Source: Gandjariella thermophila | GTDB taxonomy: Bacteria; Actinomycetota; Actinomycetes; Mycobacteriales; Pseudonocardiaceae | Assembly: GCF_005405885.1 (NCBI RefSeq) | Contig: NZ_BJFL01000005.1 | Span: forward strand, 186,001 to 250,000 | Length of the DNA: 64,000 bases | Reading direction: 5' to 3' | In this document: in pieces, positions 24,901 to 33,440 of the stretch | How positions within the stretch are numbered: position 1 is the stretch's first letter | Layout: each line of letters begins with the position of its first letter | Notes under the pieces: model-generated | Seen by the model: the letters and a program-made list of their open reading frames with translations, nothing else | The model's database searches: none | What the model was told of the DNA's origin: nothing | Position numbers and translations under genes: made by a program

Positions 24901-26663
24901 CACTCCGCCGTGCCGCCGCTCTCCGCGGTGGCCTGGTCACCGGAGCGGCGCCGGCGACGGCGGCGCCGGGCCGGTCGCTCGGCACCCTCGGCGGGCACGG
25001 CGTCCTGCTTGGCCTCGGCCGCCGCGCCGGGGTGCTCGCCACCGCCGGTGCCCCGGCGACGGCGCCGCCGGCGTGGCCGGGTGCCGCTGCCCTCGCCGTC
25101 CTCGGCGGTGTCCGACTCGGCGGCCGGCTGGTCGGCCTGCCCGCGCTTGCGGCCGCGGGTGCGGGTGCGGTTCCGCCGGCGCGCCGGCTTGTCCTCGTTG
25201 GGTTCCGCGGCCAGGCCAGCCCTGGTGCGCTTGGCCAGCGGCAGCCGGCCGTCGGTCTCCGGCGGGATGCCCAGATCGGTGTAGAGGTGCTCGGAGGTGG
25301 AGTAGGTCTCCACCGGCTCCGGGATGCCGAGGTTGAGCGCGTCGCTGATCAGCTTCCAGCGCGGTTCCTCGTCCCAGTCCACCAGGGTGATCGCCACGCC
25401 GGTGCGCCCGGCCCGGCCGGTGCGGCCGATCCGGTGCACGTAGGCGTTCTCGTCCTCCGGGCACTGGTAGTTGATCACGTGCGTGATGCCCTCGACGTCG
25501 ATGCCTCGCGCCGCGACGTCGGTGGCCACCAGCACGTCCACCTTGCCGGAGCGGAACGCCCGCAGCGCCTGCTCGCGGGCGCCCTGGCCGAGGTCGCCGT
25601 GCACCGCGCCGGCGGCGAAGCCGCGCTCGGTCAACTCGTCGGCGATCTTCTGCGCGGTCCGCTTGGTCCGGCTGAAGATCAGCGCGAGGCCGCGGTCCTC
25701 GGCCTGCAGCGCGCGGGCCACGATCTCGATCTTGTCCAGCGCGTGCGCCCGGTAGACGAACTGCCGGGTGCGCTCGTGGATCGCCCCGGCGTGCGCCTCC
25801 TCGGCCCGGATGTGAGTGGGCCGGTGCAGGAACGTGCGCGCCAGGGTGATGATCGGCCCCGGCATGGTGGCGGAGAACAGCATCGTCTGCCGCTGCTCCG
25901 GCACCATCCGCAGGATGCGCTCGACGTCCGGCAGGAAGCCCAGGTCGAGCATCTCGTCCGCCTCGTCCAGCACCAGCGCGCCGACCTTGCCGAGCACCAG
26001 GTGCCGCTGCTCGGCCAGGTCGAGCAGCCGGCCCGGGGTGCCGACCACGATGTCCACGCCCCGGCGCAGCGCGGCGATCTGCGGTTCGTACGGCCGGCCG
26101 CCGTACACCGCGAGCATCCGCACGCCGAGGTACTTGCCCGCGTCGGTGAGGTCGTGCGTGACCTGCAGGCAGAGCTCGCGGGTGGGCACCACGACCAGCG
26201 CCTGCGGCACGTCGCTGCCGCGCGGCTCAATGCGCTGCAGCAGCGGCACGCCGAAGCCCAGCGTCTTGCCGGTGCCGGTGCGGGCCTGGCCGATCACGTC
26301 CTCACCGGCCAGCGCCAGCGGCAGGGTCAGTTCCTGGATGGCGAAGGTGCGTTCGATGCCGGCCTCGGCCAGCGCCCTGACCACCTCGTCGCGCACGCCG
26401 AACTCGGCGAACGTGGGGGAGTCGGGCCGCACCGGAGCACCCGCCTGCAGCGGGTGCGAGGTGTCGGTTTCGGGAAGCCCGGCCTCGCTGTGCTCCAGCG
26501 CGACCGGGTCGACGGTGGTTTCCGTGCTTACCGGGATGTCCGTGTCCTCAGGGTTGTCGGCGGTCTCCGCCGAAGGGTTGTGCTCGTTGACGGTCAGGGT
26601 GATCGCCTCTCTCGTACCAGCGCGCACCGCCCTGGCCGGGCCCCTCGACCGGGCCACCCGCAC
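24900..26663 (-). CDS. rhlE: DEAD-box RNA helicase, RhlE type
   Basis: An ATP-dependent RNA helicase of up to 587 residues. The Q motif ([15 protein letters not shown]), motif I ARTGTGKT, motif [11 protein letters not shown], motif III SATMP and motif [12 protein letters not shown] are intact. The C-terminal 120 residues are Arg/Lys-rich (RRRRRRGTG type), giving nonspecific RNA binding. It is the Rv3211 counterpart in a conserved neighbourhood. The start is uncertain: GTG codons at 26663 or 26627 lack good sites, while AGAGAGG sits before ATCACCCTGACC. An unusual initiation codon (CTG or ATC) near 26600 is possible. Confidence 0.88.
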   Translation of the reverse strand: MRVARSRGPARAVRAGTREAITLTVNEHNPSAETADNPEDTDIPVSTETTVDPVALEHSEAGLPETDTSHPLQAGAPVRPDSPTFAEFGVRDEVVRALAEAGIERTFAIQELTLPLALAGEDVIGQARTGTGKTLGFGVPLLQRIEPRGSDVPQALVVVPTRELCLQVTHDLTDAGKYLGVRMLAVYGGRPYEPQIAALRRGVDIVVGTPGRLLDLAEQRHLVLGKVGALVLDEADEMLDLGFLPDVERILRMVPEQRQTMLFSATMPGPIITLARTFLHRPTHIRAEEAHAGAIHERTRQFVYRAHALDKIEIVARALQAEDRGLALIFSRTKRTAQKIADELTERGFAAGAVHGDLGQGAREQALRAFRSGKVDVLVATDVAARGIDVEGITHVINYQCPEDENAYVHRIGRTGRAGRTGVAITLVDWDEEPRWKLISDALNLGIPEPVETYSTSEHLYTDLGIPPETDGRLPLAKRTRAGLAAEPNEDKPARRRNRTRTRGRKRGQADQPAAESDTAEDGEGSGTRPRRRRRRRGTGGGEHPGAAAEAKQDAVPAEGAERPARRRRRRRRSGDQATAESGGTAE

Positions 26664-26890
26664 CGGCCGTCACAACCGGCCCGCGTGGTGGCGCGGGAGA
26701 GCCGAGGCGTGCGCGCACCCTCCTCACGTCGGCAAACATGCCGCGGTCTCACGCCGTGTGCGGCGATCGCCGCCGGCGGGACGCCGGCGGCACACCAGCA
26801 TCAGGCCGCGGCGTGCACCGCGCGTCGCCGGCGAGTCTACCTGCCCCGACGTCCCGCCGGGGGTATCTCCGGCGGCTACGCTCCATCCCC

Positions 26891-27574
26891 ATGAGCGAGT
26901 TGGACCAGCGGTCGGCGGGCGACGGGGTGACGGACGAGGTTTCGGAGGGCGTGGTCGACCTGCTGGGCGTGCTCGCCTACGGCGAGTTGTCCGCGTTCGA
27001 CCGGCTGGCCGAGGACGCGCGGCGAGCGCCGACCCTCTCCGGGCGGGCGGCGCTGGCCAGCATGGCCGCCGCGGAGATCGGCCACTTCCGCATGCTGGAG
27101 CAGTACCTGGCCGAGCGGGGTGTCGCGGTGGATGACGCGATGGCGCCGTTCGTCTCCGCGATCGACGCGTTCCACGCCTCCACCGCGCCGAAGTCCTGGC
27201 TGGAGTCGCTGGTCAAGGCGTATGTCGGGGACGCGCTCGCCGCCGACTTCTACCGCGAGGTGGCCGAGTGGCTGGACGCGCCCACCCGGCAACTGGTGCT
27301 GGACGTGCTGGCCGACACCGGGCACTCCGCGTTCGCCGAGCGGGAGGTGCGCACGGCCAGCGAGGCGGACCGCAAGCTGCGCGACCGGCTCACCCTGTGG
27401 GGCCGCCGACTGCTCGGCGAGGCGGTGACCCAGGCCCAGCACGTGGTCGCCGAGCGGGACGGGCTGGCGGAACTGATCGTCCGCGGCTCGGGCGACCTGT
27501 CCGGTATCGCCGCGCTGTTCCGCCGGATCCAGCAGAACCACGGCCGGCGGATGACCGCCCTCGGCCTTGGCTGA
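26891..27574 (+). CDS. ferritin-like fold protein (Rv3210c type)
   Basis: A 227-residue helical protein with the ferritin-like/MiaE-type fold. Carboxylate-His segments are visible: [42 protein letters not shown] and [12 protein letters not shown]. These could bind a diiron centre. Position beside rhlE matches Rv3210c of M. tuberculosis. MiaE enzymes hydroxylate a tRNA nucleoside, but that activity is not demonstrated for this branch. ATG at 26891 with CCGG-rich upstream and no strong ribosome site. Confidence 0.75.
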   Translation: MSELDQRSAGDGVTDEVSEGVVDLLGVLAYGELSAFDRLAEDARRAPTLSGRAALASMAAAEIGHFRMLEQYLAERGVAVDDAMAPFVSAIDAFHASTAPKSWLESLVKAYVGDALAADFYREVAEWLDAPTRQLVLDVLADTGHSAFAEREVRTASEADRKLRDRLTLWGRRLLGEAVTQAQHVVAERDGLAELIVRGSGDLSGIAALFRRIQQNHGRRMTALGLG

Positions 27575-27587
27575 CCCGGGCGCGCGA

Positions 27588-27606
27588 TCGCGAAGCGTGT
27601 TCGCGA
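27588..27606 (+). terminator. hairpin after ferritin-like gene
   Basis: A perfect 7-base stem TCGCGAA/TTCGCGA with a 5-base loop begins 14 bases after the stop codon. Confidence 0.5.
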
Positions 27607-27704
27607 CGGGCGCTCCGCGCCGGGCCACACCCGGTCGGGTGCGCGCCGGCCACCGGCACCGTCTAGCCTGGTGATCGGTCGTCAAGCACTCGATGGAGGT
27701 CAGC

Positions 27705-27935
27705 GTGGAGGTCAAGATCGGCGTCGCGGACAGCCCGCGTGAGCTCGTCGTGTCGAGCACCCTGTCGCCCGGCGAGGTCGAAGCGCTGGTCTCCGACTCG
27801 TTGCAGAGCAGCCGTGGGGTGCTCGCGCTGGTCGACGACAAGGGCCGCCGCTACCTGGTGCCGACGTCGCGGATCGCCTACGTGGAGATCGGACCGGCCG
27901 ACTCCCGCCGGGTCGGCTTCACCGTAGGAACCTGA
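27705..27935 (+). CDS. DUF3107 family protein (TB9.4 homologue)
   Basis: A 76-residue protein beginning (M)EVKIGVADSPRELV and ending ADSRRVGFTVGT, with IAYVEIG before it; this is the DUF3107 family including M. tuberculosis TB9.4 (Rv3208A). GTG at 27705 follows TGGAGG by five bases and matches the family start. Function unknown. Its TGA is also the first base of a dispersed palindromic element. Confidence 0.9.
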   Translation: MEVKIGVADSPRELVVSSTLSPGEVEALVSDSLQSSRGVLALVDDKGRRYLVPTSRIAYVEIGPADSRRVGFTVGT

Positions 27936-28099
27936 CAGCCTGTTTCGGCACCGGCCGGACCCGCGATGACCAGCCGGTGAACGCGCCGGGGTGAAGCCCC
28001 CGCGATCGTGGATGCGGGGCGCTCGGGAGGGCGGACAGGGGCGTGCCATGCCAGCTCCGAGCCCCGGCGACGCGATCGCGGCGCGCGTTCAGAAACCAG
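27933..28099. repeat. dispersed palindromic element, copy 3
   Basis: Opens at the DUF3107 stop codon with TGACAGCCTGTTTCGG and closes over the stop codon of the convergent DUF4873 gene with CGCGCGTTCAGAAACCAG. The interior core GGCGACGCGATCGCGGCGCG matches copy 1 at 1613-1630. It lies between convergent genes and could end transcription from both sides. Confidence 0.65.
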
Positions 28100-28421
28100 C
28101 GGGGCCTTCGGCTGGTTCCTCCGGTGGCGCACTGGCCACCGGGAACGGGGGCGTGCTCGTGCCGCTGATCCGGTAGCGGCCCCAGAAGTCCCGGTCGGAG
28201 AGCGTGCCCTCGGCCACTCCCTCCGGCGTGCGTAGCCGCACCCGTCCGCGCCCGACCTCGGCGAAGCCGGCGACCTCGCCGTCCGCGGCGACTCGGCCGT
28301 ACCAGTGGTAGCGGCCGTCGATCGGCTCGAAGTACCCGCGCAGCTCCACCCGCACGGCGAGTTCCCGCTCGCCGTCGGAGAGCACCGCGTCGCCGGTGTA
28401 GCCGTCCTCGTCGTGCGCCAT
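28089..28421 (-). CDS. DUF4873 domain protein
   Basis: A 110-residue protein of the DUF4873 family: YTGDAVLSDGERELAVRVEL, then GRYHWYGRV and DRDFWGRYRISG. The domain is often fused to flavin monooxygenases of the Baeyer-Villiger type; here it stands alone. The ATG at 28421 has GGAAGGG six bases upstream; a GTG at 28439 is less likely. It is near a TetR regulator and an AurF oxygenase, so it may serve the same oxidative pathway. Confidence 0.8.
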   Translation of the reverse strand: MAHDEDGYTGDAVLSDGERELAVRVELRGYFEPIDGRYHWYGRVAADGEVAGFAEVGRGRVRLRTPEGVAEGTLSDRDFWGRYRISGTSTPPFPVASAPPEEPAEGPAGF

Positions 28422-28498
28422 TGCCTGCCCTTCCGTCACGGTTACTCGGCGGCTCGCCGCACCGCGGTGCCGCCACGGCGCCGTTCTCGATGCTCGGG

Positions 28499-29281
28499 TT
28501 ATTCAGCGAGCCTGTGCGGTCCGCCTGCCCGGTCACCACCCCGGCCACTCCCACGGGCCGGAATAACCCTCACGGGTCGTAGCTCTCCCACCGTTCCCAG
28601 CGGCTGGTGCGGGTCGATGGTGATGCCGCTCTCCCGCAGCGCGCCGTCCAACGCGTGCCAGATCAGCCTGGTCAGGTAGTCGGTGAGGCTCTGCCGGCTC
28701 ATCGACCGGCGTTCCAGCCACCAGTCCCCGGCGCTGTGCACCATGCCGACGATCGCGTGCGCCCACGGCTCGGCGCCGCCGGAGTCGACGCCGAAGGCGC
28801 GCAGGTGGTCGCCGAGCAGCGCGGCGAGCTGCGCGGCGATCATGGTCTTGTCCTCGGCGACCGGGTCCTCGCTGACCGGCCGGTCGGCGAAGGAGCGCCG
28901 CACCACGAACCGGTACAGGTCGGGGTAGTCGTCGATGGTGCCGAGGTAGGCGTCCACCGAGCGGCGGATCCACTCGTACGGCGTGCCGCATCCGGTCAGC
29001 GCCGGCACGACCCGGGACATCAGTAGCTCGGTGGCCCGCCGGCCGACCGCCACGTAGAGGTCGGCCTTGTCGGTGAAGTGCCGGTAGAGCACCGGCTTGC
29101 TCACGCCGGCCTCGGCGGCGATCTCGTCCATGCCAACGTCCGGTCCGTGCCTGGCCACCGCCCGGACCGTCGCCTCGACGAACTCCGCGCGCCTGGCCTC
29201 CCGGTGCGCCCGCCAGCGCTCCCGCCGGCCGTCCGGACCGCGGGGCTCGGGCTCCCTGCCGGACCGACCCACGCTCACCAC
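28499..29281 (-). CDS. TetR-family transcriptional regulator
   Basis: A 260-residue repressor-type regulator. A basic N-terminus precedes the TetR helix-turn-helix (FVEATVRAVARHGPDVGMDE, then AAEAGVSKPVLYRHFTDKAD) and a larger ligand domain with an extra Pro/Gly-rich C-terminal tail. It is divergent from the hydrolase-AurF operon, and overlapping palindromes lie in that operon's promoter. Local repression of the operon with an acyl or lipid ligand is therefore likely but unproven. GTG start, with GTG repeated. Confidence 0.88.
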   Translation of the reverse strand: MVSVGRSGREPEPRGPDGRRERWRAHREARRAEFVEATVRAVARHGPDVGMDEIAAEAGVSKPVLYRHFTDKADLYVAVGRRATELLMSRVVPALTGCGTPYEWIRRSVDAYLGTIDDYPDLYRFVVRRSFADRPVSEDPVAEDKTMIAAQLAALLGDHLRAFGVDSGGAEPWAHAIVGMVHSAGDWWLERRSMSRQSLTDYLTRLIWHALDGALRESGITIDPHQPLGTVGELRPVRVIPARGSGRGGDRAGGPHRLAE

Positions 29282-29369
29282 CTCAGCCTTCCGCGACGTC
29301 CCGAGGCACGTGCGCCGTGTTCGCCACGGACCCGCCTCGAGCGATCGTCGCAGCTCCTCCTGGCGGCCC

Positions 29370-29399
29370 TTGACAGCTCGCCGTGGTCTTCACCATGCT
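29370..29399 (+). promoter_or_regulatory. promoter of hydrolase-AurF operon
   Basis: TTGACA (29370-29375) is separated by 18 bases from a weak -10 CATGCT (29394-29399). The operator palindromes start a few bases downstream, where a repressor would block initiation. Confidence 0.5.
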
Positions 29400-29406
29400 A
29401 CCTCAA

Positions 29407-29427
29407 GTAACAGTTACCTCTGGTAAC
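29407..29427. promoter_or_regulatory. probable TetR operator (overlapping palindromes)
   Basis: GTAAC-A-GTTAC (29407-29417) overlaps GTTACC-TCT-GGTAAC (29413-29427). Both are perfect inverted repeats, placed at the likely transcription start of the hydrolase gene and opposite the TetR gene. Confidence 0.7.
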
Positions 29428-29439
29428 ACCTATGGAGGC

Positions 29440-30396
29440 ATGGTGGACGTCCGGCTGGCGACGAGGCAAGAGGTGCGGACCTCGGACGGGGTTCGGCTGC
29501 ACGTGGTGGAGTCCGGGGACCCCGGTGCCGAGCTGACCGTGCTGCTGCTGCACGGCTGGACGCTGGACCACACCACGTGGACGCCGGTGGCCGAGGCGCT
29601 GCCGGCGGCCTGCGACCGGCCGGTCCGGGTGCTGCGCTACGACCACCGCGGGCACGGCGCCTCCGACCCGGCGCCGTCCGGTACCGCCACCATCGAGCGC
29701 ATCGCCGACGACGTGGTCGAGCTGCTGGACGCGCTGGCGCCCAGCGGCCCGGTGCTGCTGGCCGGGCACTCCATGGGCGGCATGACGATCATGGCGCTGG
29801 CCGAGCGGCACCCGGAGCTGTTCGTCGAACGGGTGGCCGGCGTGGCGCTGGTGGCCACCTCCTCCGGCGGGTTATCCCGGCTCACCTTCGGCCTGCCCCG
29901 GCCGCTGGCCGGCCTGATGCTCGCCGGGGAGGCCGCGGCCAACCGGAGGCTCGCGCGGATGGGTCGGCGGAAGCTGACCGGCTGGCCGCCCGCGCTGGAG
30001 CCGTTCCTCCGCTGGCTGCTGTTCGGCCCTCGCGCCCCACGGGCCCTGGTGGCGGACGCCGCGGTTCAGGTGGCCCGCTGCCACCCGGAGAGCATGGTCG
30101 GCTTCCGCGCCTCGCTCAACGCGCACGAGCGCCGCGCGGCGCTGGCGGTGCTGCGCGACCTCCCGGTGGTGGTGCTCGCCGGCGGCGCCGACCGGCTGTG
30201 CCCGCTGCCGCATGCTCGGGTGATCGCCGAGGAGCTACCGGCCGCGGACCTGGCCGTCTATCCCGGCGCGGGCCACATGCTGCCCGTGGAACGCGCCGAG
30301 GAGGTCACCGAATGGATCGTCCGGCTGGTGCGGGCCGGGGCGGCGCGCACGCCGGCCGCGCCCGAACTCGCGGAGAACAGGGAGGGCCTGACATGA
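29440..30396 (+). CDS. alpha/beta hydrolase
   Basis: A 318-residue alpha/beta hydrolase with the oxyanion strand LLLHGWTLDHTTW near residue 32, nucleophile elbow GHSMGG near 110, and C-terminal catalytic His in YPGAGHMLPVE. GGAGG at 29434-29438 lies too close to the ATG at 29440, so the GTG at 29443 may be the real start. The stop overlaps the AurF gene (ATGA), which makes a two-gene operon under the TetR operator. Substrate unknown; an ester or lactone linked to the oxygenase product is plausible. Confidence 0.85.
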   Translation: MVDVRLATRQEVRTSDGVRLHVVESGDPGAELTVLLLHGWTLDHTTWTPVAEALPAACDRPVRVLRYDHRGHGASDPAPSGTATIERIADDVVELLDALAPSGPVLLAGHSMGGMTIMALAERHPELFVERVAGVALVATSSGGLSRLTFGLPRPLAGLMLAGEAAANRRLARMGRRKLTGWPPALEPFLRWLLFGPRAPRALVADAAVQVARCHPESMVGFRASLNAHERRAALAVLRDLPVVVLAGGADRLCPLPHARVIAEELPAADLAVYPGAGHMLPVERAEEVTEWIVRLVRAGAARTPAAPELAENREGLT

Positions 30397-31289
30397 CCGA
30401 GACCGTGCGGGCGGCGCGGGAGGCGACGGCCGAGCGGCTGCTGAACTCCTCGGCGCGCAACTCCTACGACCCCGAGGTGGACATCGACTGGTCGGCGCCG
30501 CTGGCCGACGGGATGTACTTCCTGCCGCCGGAGCGGCTGTCGCTGTACGGCACGGACTTGTGGCGGGAGATGACCGAGGAGCAGCGCGTCGAGCTGTCCC
30601 GGCACGAGGTGTGCAGCATCGCCAGCGTCGGGATCTGGTTCGAGGTGATCCTGATGGAGCTGCTCAGCCGCTACGTCTACGACCGGGACCCGGTGCTGCG
30701 GCACACCCAGTACGCCCTGGTGGAGATCGCCGACGAGTGCCGGCACTCGCTGATGTTCGCCCGCATGATCGAGAAGATCGGCTGCCCCGCGTACGGCGTC
30801 ACGCCCGGCGTGCACCGGCTGGGCCGGCTGTTCAAGCGGATGTCCTTCGGGCCGTCGATGTTCGGCACCATCCTGGTCGCCGAGGAGGTGCTGGACACCG
30901 TGCAGCGCGAGGCCATGCGCGACGAGCGGGTGCAGCCGCTGGTGCGCATGGTCAACCGCATCCACGTGCTGGAGGAGGCCAGGCACGTCCGGTACGCCCG
31001 GGAGGAGGTGCGGCGGCAGGTGCGCCGGCTGTCCCGACCCGAGCTGACCTACCACCGGTTCGTGCTGGCCAGGGCGGCGTACATGGTGGTGCGCAGCCTG
31101 ATCCACCCGGACGTCTACGCCGCCGTCGGGCTGGACCCGAAGCGGGCACGCGCCACCGCCCTGGCCAACCCGCACCACCAGGAGACCGTGCGCTGGGCGG
31201 GCGCCAAGCTGGTGAGCTTCCTGACCGAGGCCGGGCTGATCGGCGGCCCCAGCCGCCGACTGTGGCGCGCGGCGTCGCTGGTCGCTTGA
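30393..31289 (+). CDS. AurF-type diiron oxygenase
   Basis: A 298-residue ferritin-like diiron protein. Metal-binding segments are RHEVCSIASVGIWFEVILME, ALVEIADECRHSLMFARMIE, LVAEEVLDTVQREAM and HVLEEARHVRYA, matching the ExxH pairs of AurF (p-aminobenzoate N-oxygenase) and relatives. It should activate O2 on a small aromatic or lipid substrate. It is coupled to the hydrolase by a four-base overlap. The true substrate cannot be read from sequence. Confidence 0.85.
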   Translation: MTETVRAAREATAERLLNSSARNSYDPEVDIDWSAPLADGMYFLPPERLSLYGTDLWREMTEEQRVELSRHEVCSIASVGIWFEVILMELLSRYVYDRDPVLRHTQYALVEIADECRHSLMFARMIEKIGCPAYGVTPGVHRLGRLFKRMSFGPSMFGTILVAEEVLDTVQREAMRDERVQPLVRMVNRIHVLEEARHVRYAREEVRRQVRRLSRPELTYHRFVLARAAYMVVRSLIHPDVYAAVGLDPKRARATALANPHHQETVRWAGAKLVSFLTEAGLIGGPSRRLWRAASLVA

Positions 31290-31338
31290 CCCTCGAGGCC
31301 GTGCCCCGGCAGCCCGCCCCCGCCCGGGGCGGCCAGGA

Positions 31339-31974
31339 TCAGGGGTGCTGCAGCGGGAAGCCGCCGCCGATGCCGCGCCAGGCCAGCGTGGAGATCAGCG
31401 AGATGGCCTCGTCCTTGGGCACCGCGCGCTCGGTCTCCAGCCAGTAGCGCGCGGTCACCTGGCTCACCCCGACCAGCCCGACGGCGAGCAGCCGCGCGCG
31501 CTGCGCGTCCAGCCCGGCGTCCGCCATGATCGTCTCGGTGATCGCGTCCACGCAGGCCGACGTGGCGCGTTCCACGGCGTCCTGCACCGCGGGCTCGCTG
31601 CGCAGGTCGGACTCGAACACCATGCGGAACGCCTGCCCCTCGCCGTCGACGAAGTCGAAGTAGGCGGCGACCGCCGCGCGCACCCGCTGCTTGTTGTCCG
31701 TGGTCGAGTCCAGCGCGCCGTGCACCCGCCGCACCAGTTCCTCGGTGTGCGTCTCCAGCAGCGCCATGTACAGCTCAAGCTTGCCGGGAAAGTGCTGGTA
31801 AAGCACGGGCTTGCTGACGCCGGCCCGCTCCGCGATCTCGTCCATCGCGGCGGCGTGGTAGCCGTTGGCCACGAACACGTGCTGCGCCGCGGCGAGCAGC
31901 TGGGCGCGCCGGGCGTTGCGGGGCAACCGCACGCCGCGTGCCGCCGCCGTGCTCTGCTGCGCCGTTTCGGTCAT
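31339..31974 (-). CDS. TetR-family regulator (Rv3208 type)
   Basis: A 211-residue regulator with the typical HTH: LLAAAQHVFVANGYHAAAMD, then IAERAGVSKPVLYQHFPGK. It closely resembles Rv3208, which sits in the same conserved neighbourhood of M. tuberculosis. The ligand-binding part (VRAAVAAYFDFVDGEGQAFR) is unlike that of the neighbouring TetR at 28499. It is divergent from an alpha/beta hydrolase at 32168, which it may control. ATG start with GGAGG about five bases upstream. Confidence 0.88.
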   Translation of the reverse strand: MTETAQQSTAAARGVRLPRNARRAQLLAAAQHVFVANGYHAAAMDEIAERAGVSKPVLYQHFPGKLELYMALLETHTEELVRRVHGALDSTTDNKQRVRAAVAAYFDFVDGEGQAFRMVFESDLRSEPAVQDAVERATSACVDAITETIMADAGLDAQRARLLAVGLVGVSQVTARYWLETERAVPKDEAISLISTLAWRGIGGGFPLQHP

Positions 31975-32167
31975 TACAGTCCTCCAGCGAGATCCCGGTC
32001 CCGGAGGGACGGAGGTCGGTCCGCTCCCCCAAGTGACACGACCTTACTCGCCGGTAGGCGTGTTCCGGGTAACCCGGCCGGCCACGCGGGCGAGATGACC
32101 CGGTTGGGGGAGGGCAGCTGACCAGCATACGGGCAGGAGTCGGTCGTCCGGGCGCATCCTTGATGAT

Positions 32168-33181
32168 GTGACCGAGACCCGCTCGCAACCCCAAGCCGAA
32201 CCGATCGTTCCCGCCCGCCCCTCGCTGACCCGGGTACCCCTTTCGGACGGTCCGCTCCCACCGCTGGACAACACGATTCCGCCGTGGCCGGGCCGGCAGG
32301 TGGACGTCGCCGGCACCCGGCTGCACGTCCGCGAGACGCCGAACACCGCGTCGGACGGATCGACCGCGGTGTACGTGCACGGGCTGGGCGGCTCGTCGAC
32401 GAACTGGACCGATCTGGCCGGCCTGCTCTCCGGGCACGCCCGGGGCCTCGCCCCGGACCTGCCCGGCTTCGGCCGGTCCGAGCCACCGGACGGCTACGAC
32501 TACTCCCTGCCGTCGCACGCCGGCACGCTGGCCCGGTTCATCGAGGGGCTGCACCGCGGCCCGGTGCACCTGTTCGGGAACTCCTTCGGCGGAGCGATCG
32601 CCCTGGTGCTCGCCGCGCACCGGCCGGAACTCGTGCGCAGCCTCACACTCATCTCGCCGGCCGTGCCCGACCTGCGGCCGGACGTGCGGCGGCTGTCCGA
32701 TCCCCGGCTGCCGCTGGCGTTGCTGCCGGTGGTCGGGCGCCGGGTCCGCCGCGCGCTCGCCGCGCTCACCCCGCGCGAGCGGATCGAGCAGATGCTGCGG
32801 CTGTGCTTCGCCGACCCATCGGTGGTCCCCGAGCACCGGATCGAGGAGGCCGCCAGGGAGGCCGCCGAGCGGGCCACGCAGCCGTGGACCGGGCTGGCCC
32901 TCGGCAGGACCACGGTCGGGCTGGTCCGGACCTGGTTCGCGCCCAGGGCGCAGTCGCTGTGGACCCTGGCCCCGCGGGTGACCGTGCCGGCGCTGGTGGT
33001 CTGGGGCGCGGACGACCGGGTGGTCAGCGTGCGGAAGGCGCCGCGCACCGCGGAACTGCTGCCCCGCGGGCGGCTGCTGGTGCTGCCCCGCACCGGGCAC
33101 TGCGCGCAGATGGAGCGGCCGCTGTCGGTGGCCAGGGCGGTACTCGGCATGTGGCAGGCCGCCGATCAGGGCACCTGGTGA
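32168..33181 (+). CDS. alpha/beta hydrolase
   Basis: A 337-residue enzyme. The Pro-rich N-terminal 40 residues lead to VYVHGLGGSSTNW (oxyanion), the nucleophile elbow GNSFGG near residue 139, acid WGADDRVV, and His in LPRTGHCAQME. GTG start at 32168, 193 bases from the divergent TetR gene. It is the third alpha/beta hydrolase in this part of the window but not a recent duplicate of the other two, judging by the different elbows (GNSFGG, GHSMGG, GHSYGG). Confidence 0.83.
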   Translation: MTETRSQPQAEPIVPARPSLTRVPLSDGPLPPLDNTIPPWPGRQVDVAGTRLHVRETPNTASDGSTAVYVHGLGGSSTNWTDLAGLLSGHARGLAPDLPGFGRSEPPDGYDYSLPSHAGTLARFIEGLHRGPVHLFGNSFGGAIALVLAAHRPELVRSLTLISPAVPDLRPDVRRLSDPRLPLALLPVVGRRVRRALAALTPRERIEQMLRLCFADPSVVPEHRIEEAAREAAERATQPWTGLALGRTTVGLVRTWFAPRAQSLWTLAPRVTVPALVVWGADDRVVSVRKAPRTAELLPRGRLLVLPRTGHCAQMERPLSVARAVLGMWQAADQGTW

Positions 33182-33440
33182 CGGGGCGACGAGCAACCCA
33201 CGGTGTGCCACCCCGATCGGGTGGTGTGGCACTCTGGAGACCTTCCCCGTGGGCCTGCCCGGTCCGCGCGAGCGGTCGGCGTGACGACGTCCCTGGCAGC
33301 CTGCGTCCGTCGCCGGCCGGCGCGAACGCCCGAACAGCACGGTTCGATCACGGCCACGGGGGCCGCCGGGCAGTGCGACCGGCGCGGGCGACCCGAGCAC
33401 ATGAACGGCACAGTGCGGCGACGAAGGAGGCCGGAGGATC

